A DNA stretch of 64,000 nt, taken from assembly GCA_036346255.1 (NCBI GenBank), contig JAYEVH010000565.1, positions 1-64,000 on the forward strand, read 5' to 3'. This document shows, in pieces, positions 31,982-44,808 of this stretch. Within the stretch, counting starts at the first letter, position 1. Each line of letters opens with the position of its first letter. The notes beneath the pieces are model-generated. The model saw nothing but the letters and a program-made list of their open reading frames with translations. It ran no database searches and was not told the origin of the DNA. The DNA comes from Ampelocalamus luodianensis (lineage: Eukaryota; Streptophyta; Magnoliopsida; Poales; Poaceae). The translations under genes and the position numbers were made by a program.

Positions 31982-34900
31982 TGTAACATCCCAAAGTTCT
32001 GATACCAAAATAAAATAAATAAAGATATTATTTTATTGGATTTTCTAGCTGTCAAATATTTTTTCTTGATTTTCTGTAATTTAAAAAGAGTTTTCTTTGT
32101 AAAAAAAATCAATTATTTAATTTCTTGGTTTTAAAGTTAAAAATAAATTTTGTGGAGTTTTCTGGGATTTTATTGGATTTAAAGTGAAAAGTAAAATTTT
32201 AATTAATTTTTGGAATTTTCTGGTATTTAAAAAGGTTTTTCCTATTTTCCATAATATAAAAATAATTACTGTACAAAAATAAAAACCAAATTTAAGTTGG
32301 AATTATTTTTATTAAGTCAAAAATAATTCAAGGTATTTTTATGAATTTTTGTAGAATTTTTGGACTCTATTTGATATTTTCTAAAAATCTATTTGATTTG
32401 TTGATTTATTTAAAATCCTAAAATCAGGAAATTGTTCGGACCGCCCAAACTCGTGAACAGAACCTTGCAAGACATAATGAACAGTAATTTCAAAAAAATT
32501 TAAATAAAAATCGACTCCGCTTGTCACCCATCCTTAGATGGCCTCAACACATGCACGCTTAACTCTAAAGCTCCAATGCAAAAACTACCACCTCTCCTTC
32601 TTACTTTCTCAATTCTAATTGTTCTCTCTTTTTTTATTCCTTCCTTCCATTCCCTTTCTTCTCCACCGTAACGCAAAGACGCACAAACCGCCATTAGAGC
32701 CACACACAAGCTTTGAATCGGTCAAGATTTTCTCCACGATTCCTCCCGAAATCTCAGGCATTCAAACCACCTCATCTAAACTCCCCCATTACACCCACTC
32801 TCCCTCTTTCTTGCGCACGATTTCGTCGGTTTCGCAACGCCGCCACGCTCACCACGCGCACGATCTCCTCCACGGCCCACCTCCACCCTATATAAGAGAG
32901 CACCGTGTGCCTCTCATCTCCTCATCCAACCCCGAAAATCTCAAGTGCCCCTCGCTTCTCCTCCGCAATCGGTTTTTTCCGTCAGAGGCCGAACGTCGCT
33001 CATCGGCCATTTGCGTCGCCACGTGGAGCCCCACCACCATCGACCACACCACGGCTTTGCCTCGCGACGTTCTACGCGTGCTCCTCGCCGCGGAACTTCG
33101 CCGAGCATCGCCGCCACCATGAGACCGCGCGCGCCGCCGCCACCGATCACCGTTCGCACCGCCACCTCCTACGGCCGCCGCAGGTGAGCAACCCATTTAT
33201 GCCATTCGCCGACCACCCTTTCCTTTTCTTCACCGGCGCCGTTCATTTTTCCTCCATAACTGAAGCTTCTGTTCGTGCTTGAAGACAATGCACTGTAGCA
33301 TATTTATCTAGTCGTGTGGTCATGCTTTGTACATACACATTTTATTCATTTCAAAAATTCGTTCTCTCTCATACAAGCTCCAAATCCAACGATTCTTCCT
33401 CCTAAATTCATCTAAATTCATCTACTATTTATAGTATTTATTTCATAATTTTTAGATTTTATTTATTTTCTGTCATTTATTTTGATCCATTAATAATCTC
33501 TCCTCTGTTCTCTCTCCTCAGTCACTCATTTCCCGAGCCGACCATGTCGCCGCGTGCCCCTCGGCTACCTCTTCATATCCCTGGAATTCGCCGCTCTAAC
33601 TCGCCTCGAGCAAAAATTTTGCGCGAGCGGCCGAACCACCTTCTATCGTCATTTCCGGTGCCATTTTTTATCCCCTGACGACATCGTCCACACCGCCGCT
33701 TCGCCGCAACGCTCTACGCGTGCTACCTTTCTTTTCTTCAAAACACCCCGGCTCACCGACGCTACTATTCCTCCAACACTATTTTGCGCGCCGCCGCCAC
33801 ACCGGACCTTCGCCGGCGACGCGACCACCACCAGTGGGTCCGTTTTGCTCCCAGGATTCCATTTTTGTGGTTTACTGTAACATCCCAAAGTGTTGTTACC
33901 AAAATAAAAATAAATAAAATTATTATTTTACTGGTTTTTCTGAGAGTTTGCCAGAGTTTAATTGCTTTATTTGAATTTCTGTAGTTTTGAAAGTCAAAAC
34001 TTAAAAATTATTTGAAGTTCTTGAAGTTTCAGTTGAGTGGATCTTAAATATAAAATTTTAATTAATTTATAGAATTTTCTGAGTTTTTAAAAGCCTTTCC
34101 TAAATTTGTGCAAGCCAAAATAAATTATTTTGCAAAATTAGTAGCCAACTTTAAGTTGAAAATATTTTAATTAAATCCAAAATAACCCAGGGAATTTCTG
34201 TGAATTTTCTCTAAATTTTTGGAGTTAAATTGCTATTTTCTAAAGCCAAAAATGAATTACTCAGATTAATTAAATCACAAAAGCTTTTAAACCCCAAAAC
34301 CCCTTCTAGGCCGAAACCTCTCACCAGCCTGCTCACTCACGCAAAGACGCGCCCACCGCCCAACTATCCCACCCCACTCACGCTGCAGTCGTTGGATGGC
34401 GATCGAACCGCCGCCGCCCGCCCACTCTCCTTCCTTCTTTCCCTGCCACCGACAGGTGGGACCGCCGCTACAGCGCCTTCTTCCTCCTTCCTTTCTTCCC
34501 CGCGTGCTTTCCTATTCTCGCCGCAACATCTGCCATGGAAGCAAATCGGAAGCTTTCCAAAACCGTGTCAATCCGGCATTAAACTTCAGGTTTTTGCGCG
34601 CAATCAAACCCTCAATCAATCCCGCACCGATCGCACCTCTCACCTTTCCTTTCTTCGCCCAAATCTCCTAATCGCGCGGCATCTCCGCTCGGCCTTCTTG
34701 GCACGCCGCGAGCCACCCCGAGCCCTATAAATAGGGGCTACGGATCGCCTCCTCCATCTCGCTCAAACGCCCGAGCACCCTACACTCTCTCCTCTCCACC
34801 GCTTCGGAAACCGAGATTTTTCCTCACCTTGAAACTCGGGAAAAACCTTAACGCCGGCGCCATCCCCCAGCGTTGCCATCGCCGACTCGATTCGGATCGC

Positions 34901-37900
34901 CACGCCGCCGCCCACTCGGTGCTTGCACTCACCGGAGCCAAAGACCGCCGGAGCACCACCCCACCGAGCCCGAACATCGCCGCCACCCCCGCCGCCGGCT
35001 ATCACCGTTGCCTCAGTGACCATTTGCGCGCATAACAATCCCCACACCCTCCTCTTTCGCTTGACGCCTCGCGGACTCGCCGGCCGCTGTCACGGCGCTT
35101 CTAGGCACCGAGCCACCGCCGGCCCCGCCGACGTGGCATTGCCACTTGGTTGCCACCTTGGCGCCCGGTCAGCGCCACCAGTGCGCCCACGCCTACGTGG
35201 CTGCCTGAGTGGTACCACGTCGCAAGGTCCACCGCACCGGCCCGCACACGGCTCGGTGGAATCAGTTCACCGTGGGCCGTGTCTATGACACGTGGGGCCC
35301 ACAAGTCAGAATATATTTTAATTTTCGAAAACTCCTCGCTGATGTTAGCCTTGCGCAATAAATCGATTTTCCTTTAGAAAAATAATTCGGGAAAATCAAT
35401 AAAATCTGAAAATTAGGGTTTTTGATATTTAGAACTTACCGGGGTTCGTTCTCCCTCATACGAACTCCGATTTCGTCGATTCAAATTCCTAAATTCACAT
35501 AAAATCAAGATCTAGCCATCTACACCAAAATTATTTAATTTTGAGTTCATTTGACCAGTATTTCCTTTAAACCCTAATTCATTATTTCATGTAAATCCAA
35601 ACTTCTGAAATTCATATCTTTTGCATCCAAACTCCGATTTGGGTGGTTCAAGTTGCAAAATCTTTATAAAATTATAATCTAGCTAACTAAATCAAATTAT
35701 TTTAATTTGGAGTTAATTTGATCTGTCTTTTTGAATTTATTTGAATTTGAGTTGAATTTGTCGTATTTTCACGATTAGATTTCAACGACTTCGGAGAGTC
35801 AGATTTCGACGCCGTTTGAAGAGCAACATAAGAGGATTGATTTTGACTGTATGATCATCGTGATTGTACACCTGGAGAAAGTACTTGTGAGTACTAGGTG
35901 ACTTGTTAAGAAAAACAACGTCACCTCAGTACTAGGTGATCCGCATCACCTCATCAAGCGAGGCAAGTTATACCCTTGATCATATCAATCCTATTATTTT
36001 AAATTATCTATATTCTGTTCTTAAATTATTAATGCATGCTTATTTATATTCGGTAATATAAATTCTTGTTTTTCAATTCATAGTTATACCCAAATCCTTT
36101 GTATGACCCATGTTGATATTGAATCAAACACATTGACACCCTAGATAAAACCTGGTTGATACGATAGTATGAACTAGGATCATGTAAACGTATTGCTTAG
36201 CCATGCTTATAGACCAAACTTGTCTGATTTGGGGAATTTCAGCCAACAATCAATTATTGTTTAAATTGTACCCTTGGCATTGGTGTGTCATGGGAGTTTT
36301 ACAAATGACTTGAAAAGTAAAATAAGAATGGGTTTGGACTTGGGCAAAATGGATGACTGGTGGGTGCAGGTTTTATGCACGGGCTTAATCTGGTTAGGGT
36401 TAAGGCCCAGGGGTTTTTATGGAAAGTCGCCCAAGTCAGTTAAGGACCGGTCTTCGAGCGCATGATGCTATGCTCACTGCACTACCACCACATGTCCTGT
36501 GTGGGCGGGACTTGGCTAAATAATTTGTGATGTCTTAGTGTCATTTGTGCTATGTTGTTGGTATGGGTGTTGGTCAGACAGTAGACCCATCTGGCGCAAG
36601 AGGGGGCTTCCGGAGGATGGCCAGTCCAATGGTAGCGAAACCTTAGCGGGCATAAATACATTAAGACAAAACATTGTAAAGGCCTCGTGATAATCACTTA
36701 GTCGCACACCTTCGGAAGTGTGTCAGACGGATATTGAAAGTTGATTATCTCTTGTGGGTAAAGCTGTACAACCTCTGCAGAGTGTAAAACTATTCGAATA
36801 GCCGTGTCCGCGGTTATGGACATGCTAGCAGAACTACTCAAAGTTAGACTTTGGTTTTTGCTTGAAAATAAACTTCTTCAAAACTGGTTTATCCATATGG
36901 GAATTGGGCAAGAAGCCATGTGATAGGAGGGTATCCTTCACCATTCATGTGTGAATGTTATCTGACTATAAAATTGAGAATTTTATAAATTCTAGTTATA
37001 AAATAACTGCTTTGGAACTAGTACAAGTATTTAAAGAAAATGTTGCTTTATGCAAATCAACCCATAAGCCATCCTTTGTTACATCCATATGCATGTCATT
37101 CTGTTACTTGACGGGTGTAACTTGCGAGCACGGAAGTTGTGCTCATTCTTGCTTATGCAAACAAATTTCAGAGGAGAAGAACTTTGCTACCGATGTGGAC
37201 CTCGACGACTAGGCCGCTTCCCCAGTCGATTGCCTGTGGCAGATTAACTGGACCCTACTACATCTTCGTCTTCCACTGTGTTTATTTTATTGTGGGCCTG
37301 TAAGCCTCCTTTGTAATCAACTCTGTTATTTATTAATAAAATTGTGATATGATTTTGTTACCATAATTGTTTACTGTGTGAACTAGCTACTGATCATGGG
37401 ACTAGTTCAGAAATGCACAGAGGATCTGGGATATTAATCCCGGGTTCTGACATTCACCGACCGCCTGTCCATTCTTATCGCCCGGCATCGCCATTTTCGG
37501 TATGAGCTACTGTTTATGTCGCATGGCAAGCTACAGTGCCATGCATGAATAGTGTTTTTGCATGCATCTGATCATTTTCTACAATTTCGTTCTCCCTCAT
37601 ACGAACTCCGATTCTGTCGATTCAAATTCCTATATTCATATAAAGTTGATACCTTCTGTCCAGTATTTATTTTATAATTTTTGGAGTTTATTTGGATTTT
37701 ATTTGAATGTTATTTGAATTTAGCTCGTTTACGCGCATAGATTTCGACGACTTCGGACGACCGGATTTCGACACTGTTTGAGAGCAGCGTTCAATCAAGC
37801 AAGGCAAGTTACATTTTTGATCATATTTGCACCCATTATTTAAAATTATTTAAATTCTGTTTCAAATTATTACTGCATGCTTATTTATATTCCGTAATTT

Positions 37901-39342
37901 AAATTCCTGTTTTTAAATTTATAGTTATGCCTAAAATCCTTTTATGGCCAATTTTGGTAATTGAAGCAAGCATATTGCCACCCTAGATAAAACCTAGTTG
38001 ATACAATAGTATGGACTATGATCATTTGGAAAATATTGTGCTTAGCCATGCTTATAGACCAAATATATATGTTTGATTTGGGAGATTTCAGCCAAAGATC
38101 AATTGATATTTAAAGTGTACCCTTGGCATTGGTGTGTCATGGGAGTTTTATAATTGGCTTTGGAAAATGAAATAAAATGATGGTTTGGACATGGGCGAAA
38201 TGGTTGTCTGGTGGGTGCAGGTTTATGCAGGCTCAACTGGTAGGTTGAGGCCCGTGGTTCTCGCTGGTTGTCGCTGTGTCGCTTAAGAACCGGTCTTCGA
38301 GCCGCATCTTGCTATGCCACCACCGCACTACCACATGTCCTCGTGATGGGGAGTAGGACCTGGCTGACTAATTTGCAAAGTTCCATCGCGGTCGATCCAA
38401 CTGTTTCGGTGGATTGTCTTTCATGACTATGTTGTCCCACCTGGCTCAAGAGGGGGCCCCTAAGCCCGGCGGATTTCCATCCAAAGGGGGAGGCGAAACC
38501 TTAGAGAGGGTGGACTACGGTGGAATGACACATGGTAAAGGCCTTGTCACGTGCTCTAGACTGCTTACCTAAGGTAGTGAGCGGTGGTATCGACGGATGC
38601 CAAACAAACTAGAGAATTCATGTCTTGTGGGTAAAGTTGTACAACCTCTGCAGAGTGTAAAACTATTCGAATAGCCGTGTCCACGGTCATGGACATGCTG
38701 GCAAAGACACTCAAAGTTAGACTTCGATTTCAAAATGTTTTTGTAAGACAGTTTGACATGGATGGGTGTCCATGAGAAAAAGTTATGGGTTGAAGCCCTG
38801 GGTTGGTGCCCGTGTTTATGTTGGTGTTAGGTTGGTGCCTACACTATCGTTATCAATTCAAGATCAATTTTAGATTTTATAAAACTTGAGCTTTTGAACT
38901 TAGTATGGTATTTAATGTCAAATGTTGTTTTTGCACAAATAACCCTATAAGCCATCCTATGTTACATCCATTTATGCATGTCATTCTGTTATTTTGACGG
39001 GTGTAACTTGCGAGCACGGAAGTTGTGCTCATTCTTGCTTAATGCAAACAAATTTCAGAGAAGAAGGACTTCACTACAGGTGTGGATCGTGACGACTAGG
39101 CCGCTACCCCAGTCGATTGTCTGTGGCAGATTGCTGGACCCTACTACTTCTTCATCGTCTTCCGCTGTGTTTATTTAATGTTGCCCTGTAAGGCTATCTT
39201 GTAATCAACTCTGTTGTTATTTAATAACTTTGAACGTTTATGGTTGTGTTATCACATTTGTTTACTGTGTGAGCTAGCCACTGATCATGGGACTAGTTCA
39301 GTTATGCACAGAAGATCTGGGATGTTAATCCCGGGTCTTACA
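31982..39342 (+). mobile_element. 5' LTR of the nested element, split
   Basis: 31982-33875 and 37453-39342, about 3779 bp without the solo LTR and its duplication. It contains TATATAAG (32889-32896) after a C-rich promoter-like region, the core box (ctattcgaatag 38663-38674) and ends GGTCTTACA. It matches 41032-44803 closely; many of the differences fall at CAG/CTG triplets. Confidence 0.92.
33876..37452 (+). mobile_element. Solo LTR (3577 bp) inside the 5' LTR of the nested element
   Basis: Starts TGTAACATCC, ends GGTTCTGACA. Flanking duplications are tttac (33871-33875) and ttcac (37453-37457), one mismatch; the empty site in the 3' LTR reads 'gtggttcaccgacc' (42935-42948), so the left copy has changed. 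TATAAATA lies at 34726-34733 and the core box at 36790-36801. It is related to the LTRs of its host element (same end and core) but clearly diverged. ORFs within the GC-rich part are LTR artefacts. Confidence 0.92.
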
Positions 39343-39345
39343 AAG

Positions 39346-39360
39346 TGGTATTAGAGCCAG
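39346..39360 (+). promoter_or_regulatory. Primer binding site of the nested element
   Basis: TGGTATTAGAGCCAG three bases after the 5' LTR end, complementary to initiator tRNA-Met with the same C-to-T change as in the chromovirus PBS. Confidence 0.88.
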
Positions 39361-39867
39361 ATCGACTGTAGGTCGTGACCTAGTTAGAATGGCCGTTAGT
39401 TGAAAACTTCAAAATTTACTTTATACAACAAGAAAAATAAATTGTTCTCTCCTCATCTGGGTCATCTATCTATCTTTAGCCTTCTTACCTAATTCTCCCC
39501 TCACAATTTTGTAATATTAAATGGATCCTCTTTCCCTTATAAAATTTTCTATAGATGGTCAATACGTTTTCTCCCGTTACGAGACCAGAAGACATGAAGT
39601 TGTCAAAGAAACATCGTTGTTAGAGACCACGAGCAGAAGATACGATGACAGTCCAATCATATAGTATAAGTTTGCCAAGACTCATTCTGTGCATTGAGTC
39701 GTTCCACCAAATTAAGAGTCTTAATCGATAGAACGTTGTGCTTTTGAAAAGTTGATCAGTTGGTTCTTTCGTTTGGGAGTGTTGTTTTGCTATATCCCCT
39801 TAGTTCTTCTTCTTTGTCTCTTCTCTAGCCTTTGTCTCCTTTCCTAACCCTTTGGAGTAACCGTCAG

Positions 39868-40957
39868 ATGGTGAACACTCATCGCTCAGAAAGTGGAACC
39901 AACCAAGACAACAATGATGTCCCTGGGAATAACAGTGCCCTAATTCCACCACCACCAGCAACCAATGGATCAGAACAACAACCGATGGACAACAACAAGC
40001 CACAAGAAGTATCTCATAATGATGTCATAAGCCACACTCTTCCTGAAAGTCACCATCAGTGGAAGTATGTCATCTGCTATAGATGGGTGAACCAAGACAC
40101 TTCGCCTATATGTGCCCTCAAAAAGGAAGGCCAAAACAAGATGTTCATTGTGTTAACTGCAATAGCATCGGACATTGTTTCATCAAGTGTTCCAAGAGGA
40201 AGGTAATCCAGTATCAAGTCTGCAATTGTTGTGGCAAGAAAGGATACTTTGTCAACCAATGCCCCTTACAAGCATTCTTGGCACCACAAGCGACCTCAAA
40301 GACCGGAGGACGTAATGTAAGAACCTCTGATGACACACCAGCAAGAGAGCTATCTCACCGACATAAGAAGTCAAGTGAGCCAAGTCGCATCTGAAGAAGC
40401 TCAAGAATCGGTGGACAAAATTATGACCGGATCAAGCAAAAGACGCTCGATCACAGGACGCTTGTTACAAGAGGACGATGGTAGATCAAGTGCTAGATAT
40501 TGCAAGAAATCCCAAGATGTTCCGCGACAACAATGGCGGCCAATCTCAGCAGAACAAAATATCAAGGGCAGGAGTACAATGTCTCAATTGTCGGGATATG
40601 GGGCATTATGCCAATCGATGCCCAAAAAGACGCTTAGCAGTCACCCCGGACAGTCTTCCAGAAGTTACTCTTATTGCAACAATAGCCCCAGCAGTAGGAA
40701 GAAAGAATAATGTGAGGATTATGTCTCAATTGCAAGAGTACCGAAGCTTGGGCTTGCCAATACCCCAAGATATGGCAGTGAATCACCCGATCAGCTTTGG
40801 CACCTCCAAGTCACCAGTTCAACGCTGGCCCCGAAAGAAGCCACCCCATGCCACTGGTGTCATGTGCTTCTACTGCAAAGAGTTAGGACATTATGCCAAG
40901 AAATGTCCAAAGAAACAGCAGATAGCGAATCCAACAGTCAACGACAACTCCAGTTGA
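39868..40957 (+). pseudogene. Gag remnant with five CCHC zinc knuckles
   Basis: ATG at 39868 (MVNTHRSESGTNQDNNDVPG) begins a hydrophilic N-terminus that passes directly into knuckles without a capsid domain. Knuckles: 1 at 40075-40115 (frame 1, broken by a one-base change after its first cysteine), 2 at 40149-40190 (CVNCNSIGHCFIKC), 3 at 40221-40262 (CNCCGKKGYFVNQC, histidine replaced by Y), 4 at 40580-40621 (CLNCRDMGHYANRC) and 5 at 40865-40906 (CFYCKELGHYAKKC). Knuckles 2-3 and 4-5 are in different frames, so at least two frameshifts exist, or the assembly has errors. CCHC knuckles bind retroelement RNA; five in one protein is more than the usual one or two. Without capsid the protein could at most bind RNA. 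Confidence 0.85.
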
Positions 40958-41018
40958 AAACTTTGTATTCCCAACTTTCTTTCTAACCTCTCCGAATCTC
41001 GGGGACGAGATTCCTTTT

Positions 41019-41031
41019 AAGGGGGGTAGTT
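41019..41031 (+). promoter_or_regulatory. Polypurine tract of the nested element
   Basis: AAGGGGGGTAG directly before the 3' LTR start TGTAGCATCCC (41032), preceded by 'aatctcggggacgagatt' as in the chromovirus. Confidence 0.85.
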
Positions 41032-44000
41032 TGTAGCATCCCAAAGTTCTGTTACCAAAATAAAATAAATAAAGATATTATTTTATTGGATTTTCTAGCT
41101 GTCAAATAAGTTTTCTTGATTTTCTGTAATTTAAAAAGAGTTTTCTTTGTAAAAAAAAATCAATTATTTAATTTCTTGGTTTTAAAGTTAAAAAGAAAAT
41201 TTGTGGAGTTTTCTGGGATTTTATTGGATTTAAAGTGAAAATTAACATTTTAATTAATTTTTGAAATTTTCTGGTATTTAAAAAGGTTTTTCCTATTTTC
41301 CATAATATAAAAATAATTACTGTACAAAAATAAAAACCAAATTTAAGTTGGAATTATTTTTATTAAGTCAAAAATAATTCAAGGTATTTTTATGAATTTT
41401 TGTAGAATTTTTGGACTCTATTTGATATTTTCTAAAAATCTATTTGATTTATTGATTTATTTAAAATCCTAAAATCAGGGAAATTGTTCGGACCGTCCAA
41501 ACCTCGTGAACAGTAACCTTGCAGTACATAATGAACAGTAATTTCAAAAAAAAATAATTTAAATAAAAAAAATCGGATTCCCGTTTGTCACCCATCCTTA
41601 GATGGCCTCAACACATGCACGATTAACTCTAAAGCTCCAATGCATAAACTACCACCTCTCCTTCTTACTTTCTCAATTCTAATTGCTCTCTCTTTTTTTA
41701 TTCCTTCCTTCCATTCCCTTTCTTCTCCACCAGAACATGCAGCACGCACAGACCGCCATTAGAGCCACACACAAGCTTTGAATCGGTCAAGATTTTCTCC
41801 ACGATTCCTCCCGAAATCTCAGGCATTCAAACCACCTCATCTAAACTCCCCCATTCCACCCACCTCCCCCTCTTTCTTGCGCACGATTTCGTCGGTTTCC
41901 GCAATGGCCGTCACGTTCACCACGCGCACGATCTCCCTCCACGGTCCACCTCCACCCCTATATAAGAGAGCACCGTGTGCCTCTCATCTCCCTCATCCAA
42001 CCCCGAAAATCTCAAGTGGTCCCTCGCTTTCTCCTCTCCGCAATCGAAGTTTTTTCCGTCAGAGGTCGAACGTCGCTCATCGGCCATTTGCGTCGCCTCT
42101 GATGGAGCCCCACCACCATCGACCAAACCCCGGCTTTGCTCGCGACGTTCACGCGTGCTCCTCGCCGACGGAACTTCACGAGCATCGCCGCCACCATGAG
42201 ACCGTGCGCGTCGCGCTGATCACCGATCACCGTTCACCGCACCGCCACCTCCTACGCCTCGTGCGCAAGGTGAGCAACCCATTTATGCCATTCGCCGACC
42301 ACCCTTTCCTTTTCTTCACCGGCGCCGTTCATTTTTCCTCCATAATCGAAGCTTCTGTTCGTGCTTGAAGACAATGCATCAGAGCATATTTATCTAGTCG
42401 TGGTCATGTTTTGTACATACACATTTTATTCATTTCAAAAATCCGTTCTCTCTCATACAAGCTCCAAATCCAACGATTCTTCCTCCTAAATTCATCTAAA
42501 TTCATCTACTATTTATAGTATTTATTTCATAATTTTTAGATTTTATTTATTTTCTGTCATTTATTTTGATCCATTAATAATCTCTCCTCTGTTTTCTCTC
42601 CTCGCTCATTTTCGAGCCGACCATGTCGCGCGTGCCCTCGACTACCTCTTCATATCCCCGAATTAGCCGCCTAACTCGCCGAGCAAAATTTTTGCGCGAG
42701 CGCCAACCACCTTCTATCGCCATTTCCGTGCCATTTTTGATCCTCGACGACATCGCCCACACGGCCGGCTTCGCCGCAACGTTCTCTACGCGGTGCTACC
42801 TTCCTTTTCTTCAAAACACCGGCCACCGACGCTACTATTCCTCCAACACTATTTTGCGCGCGCCACACCGGACCTTCGCAACGACGCGACCACCACCGAG
42901 TGGGTCCGCTTTGCTCTCGTGATTCCATTTTGTGGTTCACCGACCGCTCATCCATTCTTATCGCCCAAGATCGCCATTTTCGGTATGAGCTATCTGTTTA
43001 TGTCGCATGGCAAGCTACGATTGCCATGCATGAATAGTGTTTTTGCATGCATCCGATCATTTTCTACAATTTCGTTCTCCTCATATGAACTCCGATTCGT
43101 CGATTCAAATTCCTATATTCATATAAAGTTGATACCTTCTGTCCAGATTTATTTTATAATTTTTGGAGTTTATTTGGATTTTATTTGAATGTTATTTGAA
43201 TTTAGCTCGCACGCGCATAGATTTCGACGACTTGGACGACCGGATTTCGACACCGCTTGAGAGCAATGCTCAATCAAGCAAGGCAAGTTACATTTTTGAT
43301 CATATTTGCACCCATTATTTAAAATTATTTAAATTTGTTTCAAATTATTATCGCATGCTTATTTATATTCCGTAATTTAAATTCCTGTTTTTAAATTTAT
43401 AGTTATGCCTAAAATCCTTTTATGGCCAATTTTGGTAATTGAAGCAAGCATATTGCCACCCTAGATAAAACCTAGTTGATACAATAGTATGGACTATGAT
43501 CATTTGGAAAATATTGTGCTTAGCCATGCTTATAGACCAAATATGTTTGATTTGGGAGATTTCAGCCAAAGATCAATTGATATTTAAAGTGTACCCTTGG
43601 CATTGGTGTGTCATGGGAGTTTTATAATTGGCTTTGGAAAATGAAATAAAATGATGGTTTGGACATGGGCGAAATGGTTGTCTGGTGGGTGCAGGTTTAT
43701 GCACGGGCTCAACTGGGTAGGTTGAGGCCCAGGGTTCTGTTGGTTGTCGCCCAGGTCAGTTAAGAACCGGTCTTCGAGCCGCATCTTGCTATGCCACCAC
43801 CGTACTACCACATGTCCTCAGTATGGGGAGTAGGACCTGGCTGACTAATTTGCAAAGTTCCATCGCGGTCGATCCAACTGTTTCGGTGGATTGTCTTTCA
43901 TGACTATGTTGTCCCACCTGGCTCAAGAGGGGGCCCCTAAGCCCGGCGGATTTCCATCCAAAGGGGAGGCGAAACCCAGAGAGGGTGGACTACGGTGGAA

Positions 44001-44803
44001 TGACACATGGTAAAGGCCTTGTCACGTGCTCTAGACTGCTTACCTAAGGTAGTGAGCGGTGGTATCGACGGATGCCAAACAAACTAGAGAATTCATGTCT
44101 TGTGGGTAAAGTTGTACAACCTCTGCAGAGTGTAAAACTATTCGAATAGCCGTGTCCACGGTCATGGACATGCTGGCAAAGACACTCAAAGTTAGACTTC
44201 GATTTCAAAATGTTTTTGTAAGACAGTTTGACATGGATGGGTGTCCATGAGAAAAGTTATGGGTTGAAGCCCAGGTTGGTGCCCGTGTTTATGTTGGTGT
44301 TAGGTTGGTGCCTACACTATCGTTATCAATTCAAGATCAATTTTAGATTTTATAAAACTTGAGCTTTTGAACTTAGTATGGTATTTAATGTCAAATGTTG
44401 TTTTTGCACAAATAACCCTATAAGCCATCCTATGTTACATCCATTTATGCATGTCATTCGTTATTTTGATGGGGTGTAACTTGCGAGCACGGAAGTTGTG
44501 CTCATTCTTGCTTAATGCAAACAAATTTGAGAAGAAGGACTTCACTACGGTGTGGATCGTGACGACTAGGCCGCTACCCCATCGATTGCTCGTGGCGCAT
44601 TGTCGACCCTACTACTTCTTCATCGCCTTCCGTGTGTTTATTTAATGTTGCCTGTAAGGCTATCTTGTAATCAACTCTGTTGTTATTTAATAACTTTTAA
44701 CGTTTATGGTTATCACATTTGTTTACTGTGTGAGCTAGCCTCTGATCATGGGACTAGTTCAGTTATGCACAGAAGATCTGGGATGTTAATCCCGGGTCTT
44801 ACA
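41032..44803 (+). mobile_element. 3' LTR of the nested element (3772 bp)
   Basis: TGTAGCATCCC to GGTCTTACA, uninterrupted. TATATAAG at 41959-41966, core box palindrome at 44138-44149. Length matches the 5' LTR without its solo insertion (about 3779 bp). Confidence 0.93.
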
Positions 44804-44808
44804 GTTAC

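Larger units (their letters stand above)
31982..44803 (+). mobile_element. Non-autonomous giant-LTR retrotransposon nested in the chromovirus LTR
   Basis: Bounded by TGTAACATCCC (31982) and GGTCTTACA (44803) and by a perfect duplication gttac (31977-31981 and 44804-44808). The intact LTR of the host element at about 21650 shows the undisturbed site. It has two LTRs of about 3.77 kb (the 5' one split by a solo LTR), a PBS, a PPT, and an internal region of only 1689 bp. That region encodes a short N-terminal gag piece and five zinc knuckles, with no capsid, protease, RT or integrase. It must have been moved by enzymes from a related element (large-retrotransposon-derivative type). LTR type and PBS fit the Tekay-like gypsy group. 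Confidence 0.92.

Noticed and set aside
32619..33282. Long ORFs around the TATA region of the nested element's LTR (also 41778-42368, 34230-34730, 10843-11277)
   Set aside because: They lie in LTR promoter/leader DNA, are not kept in frame between the two LTR copies and have low-complexity composition.
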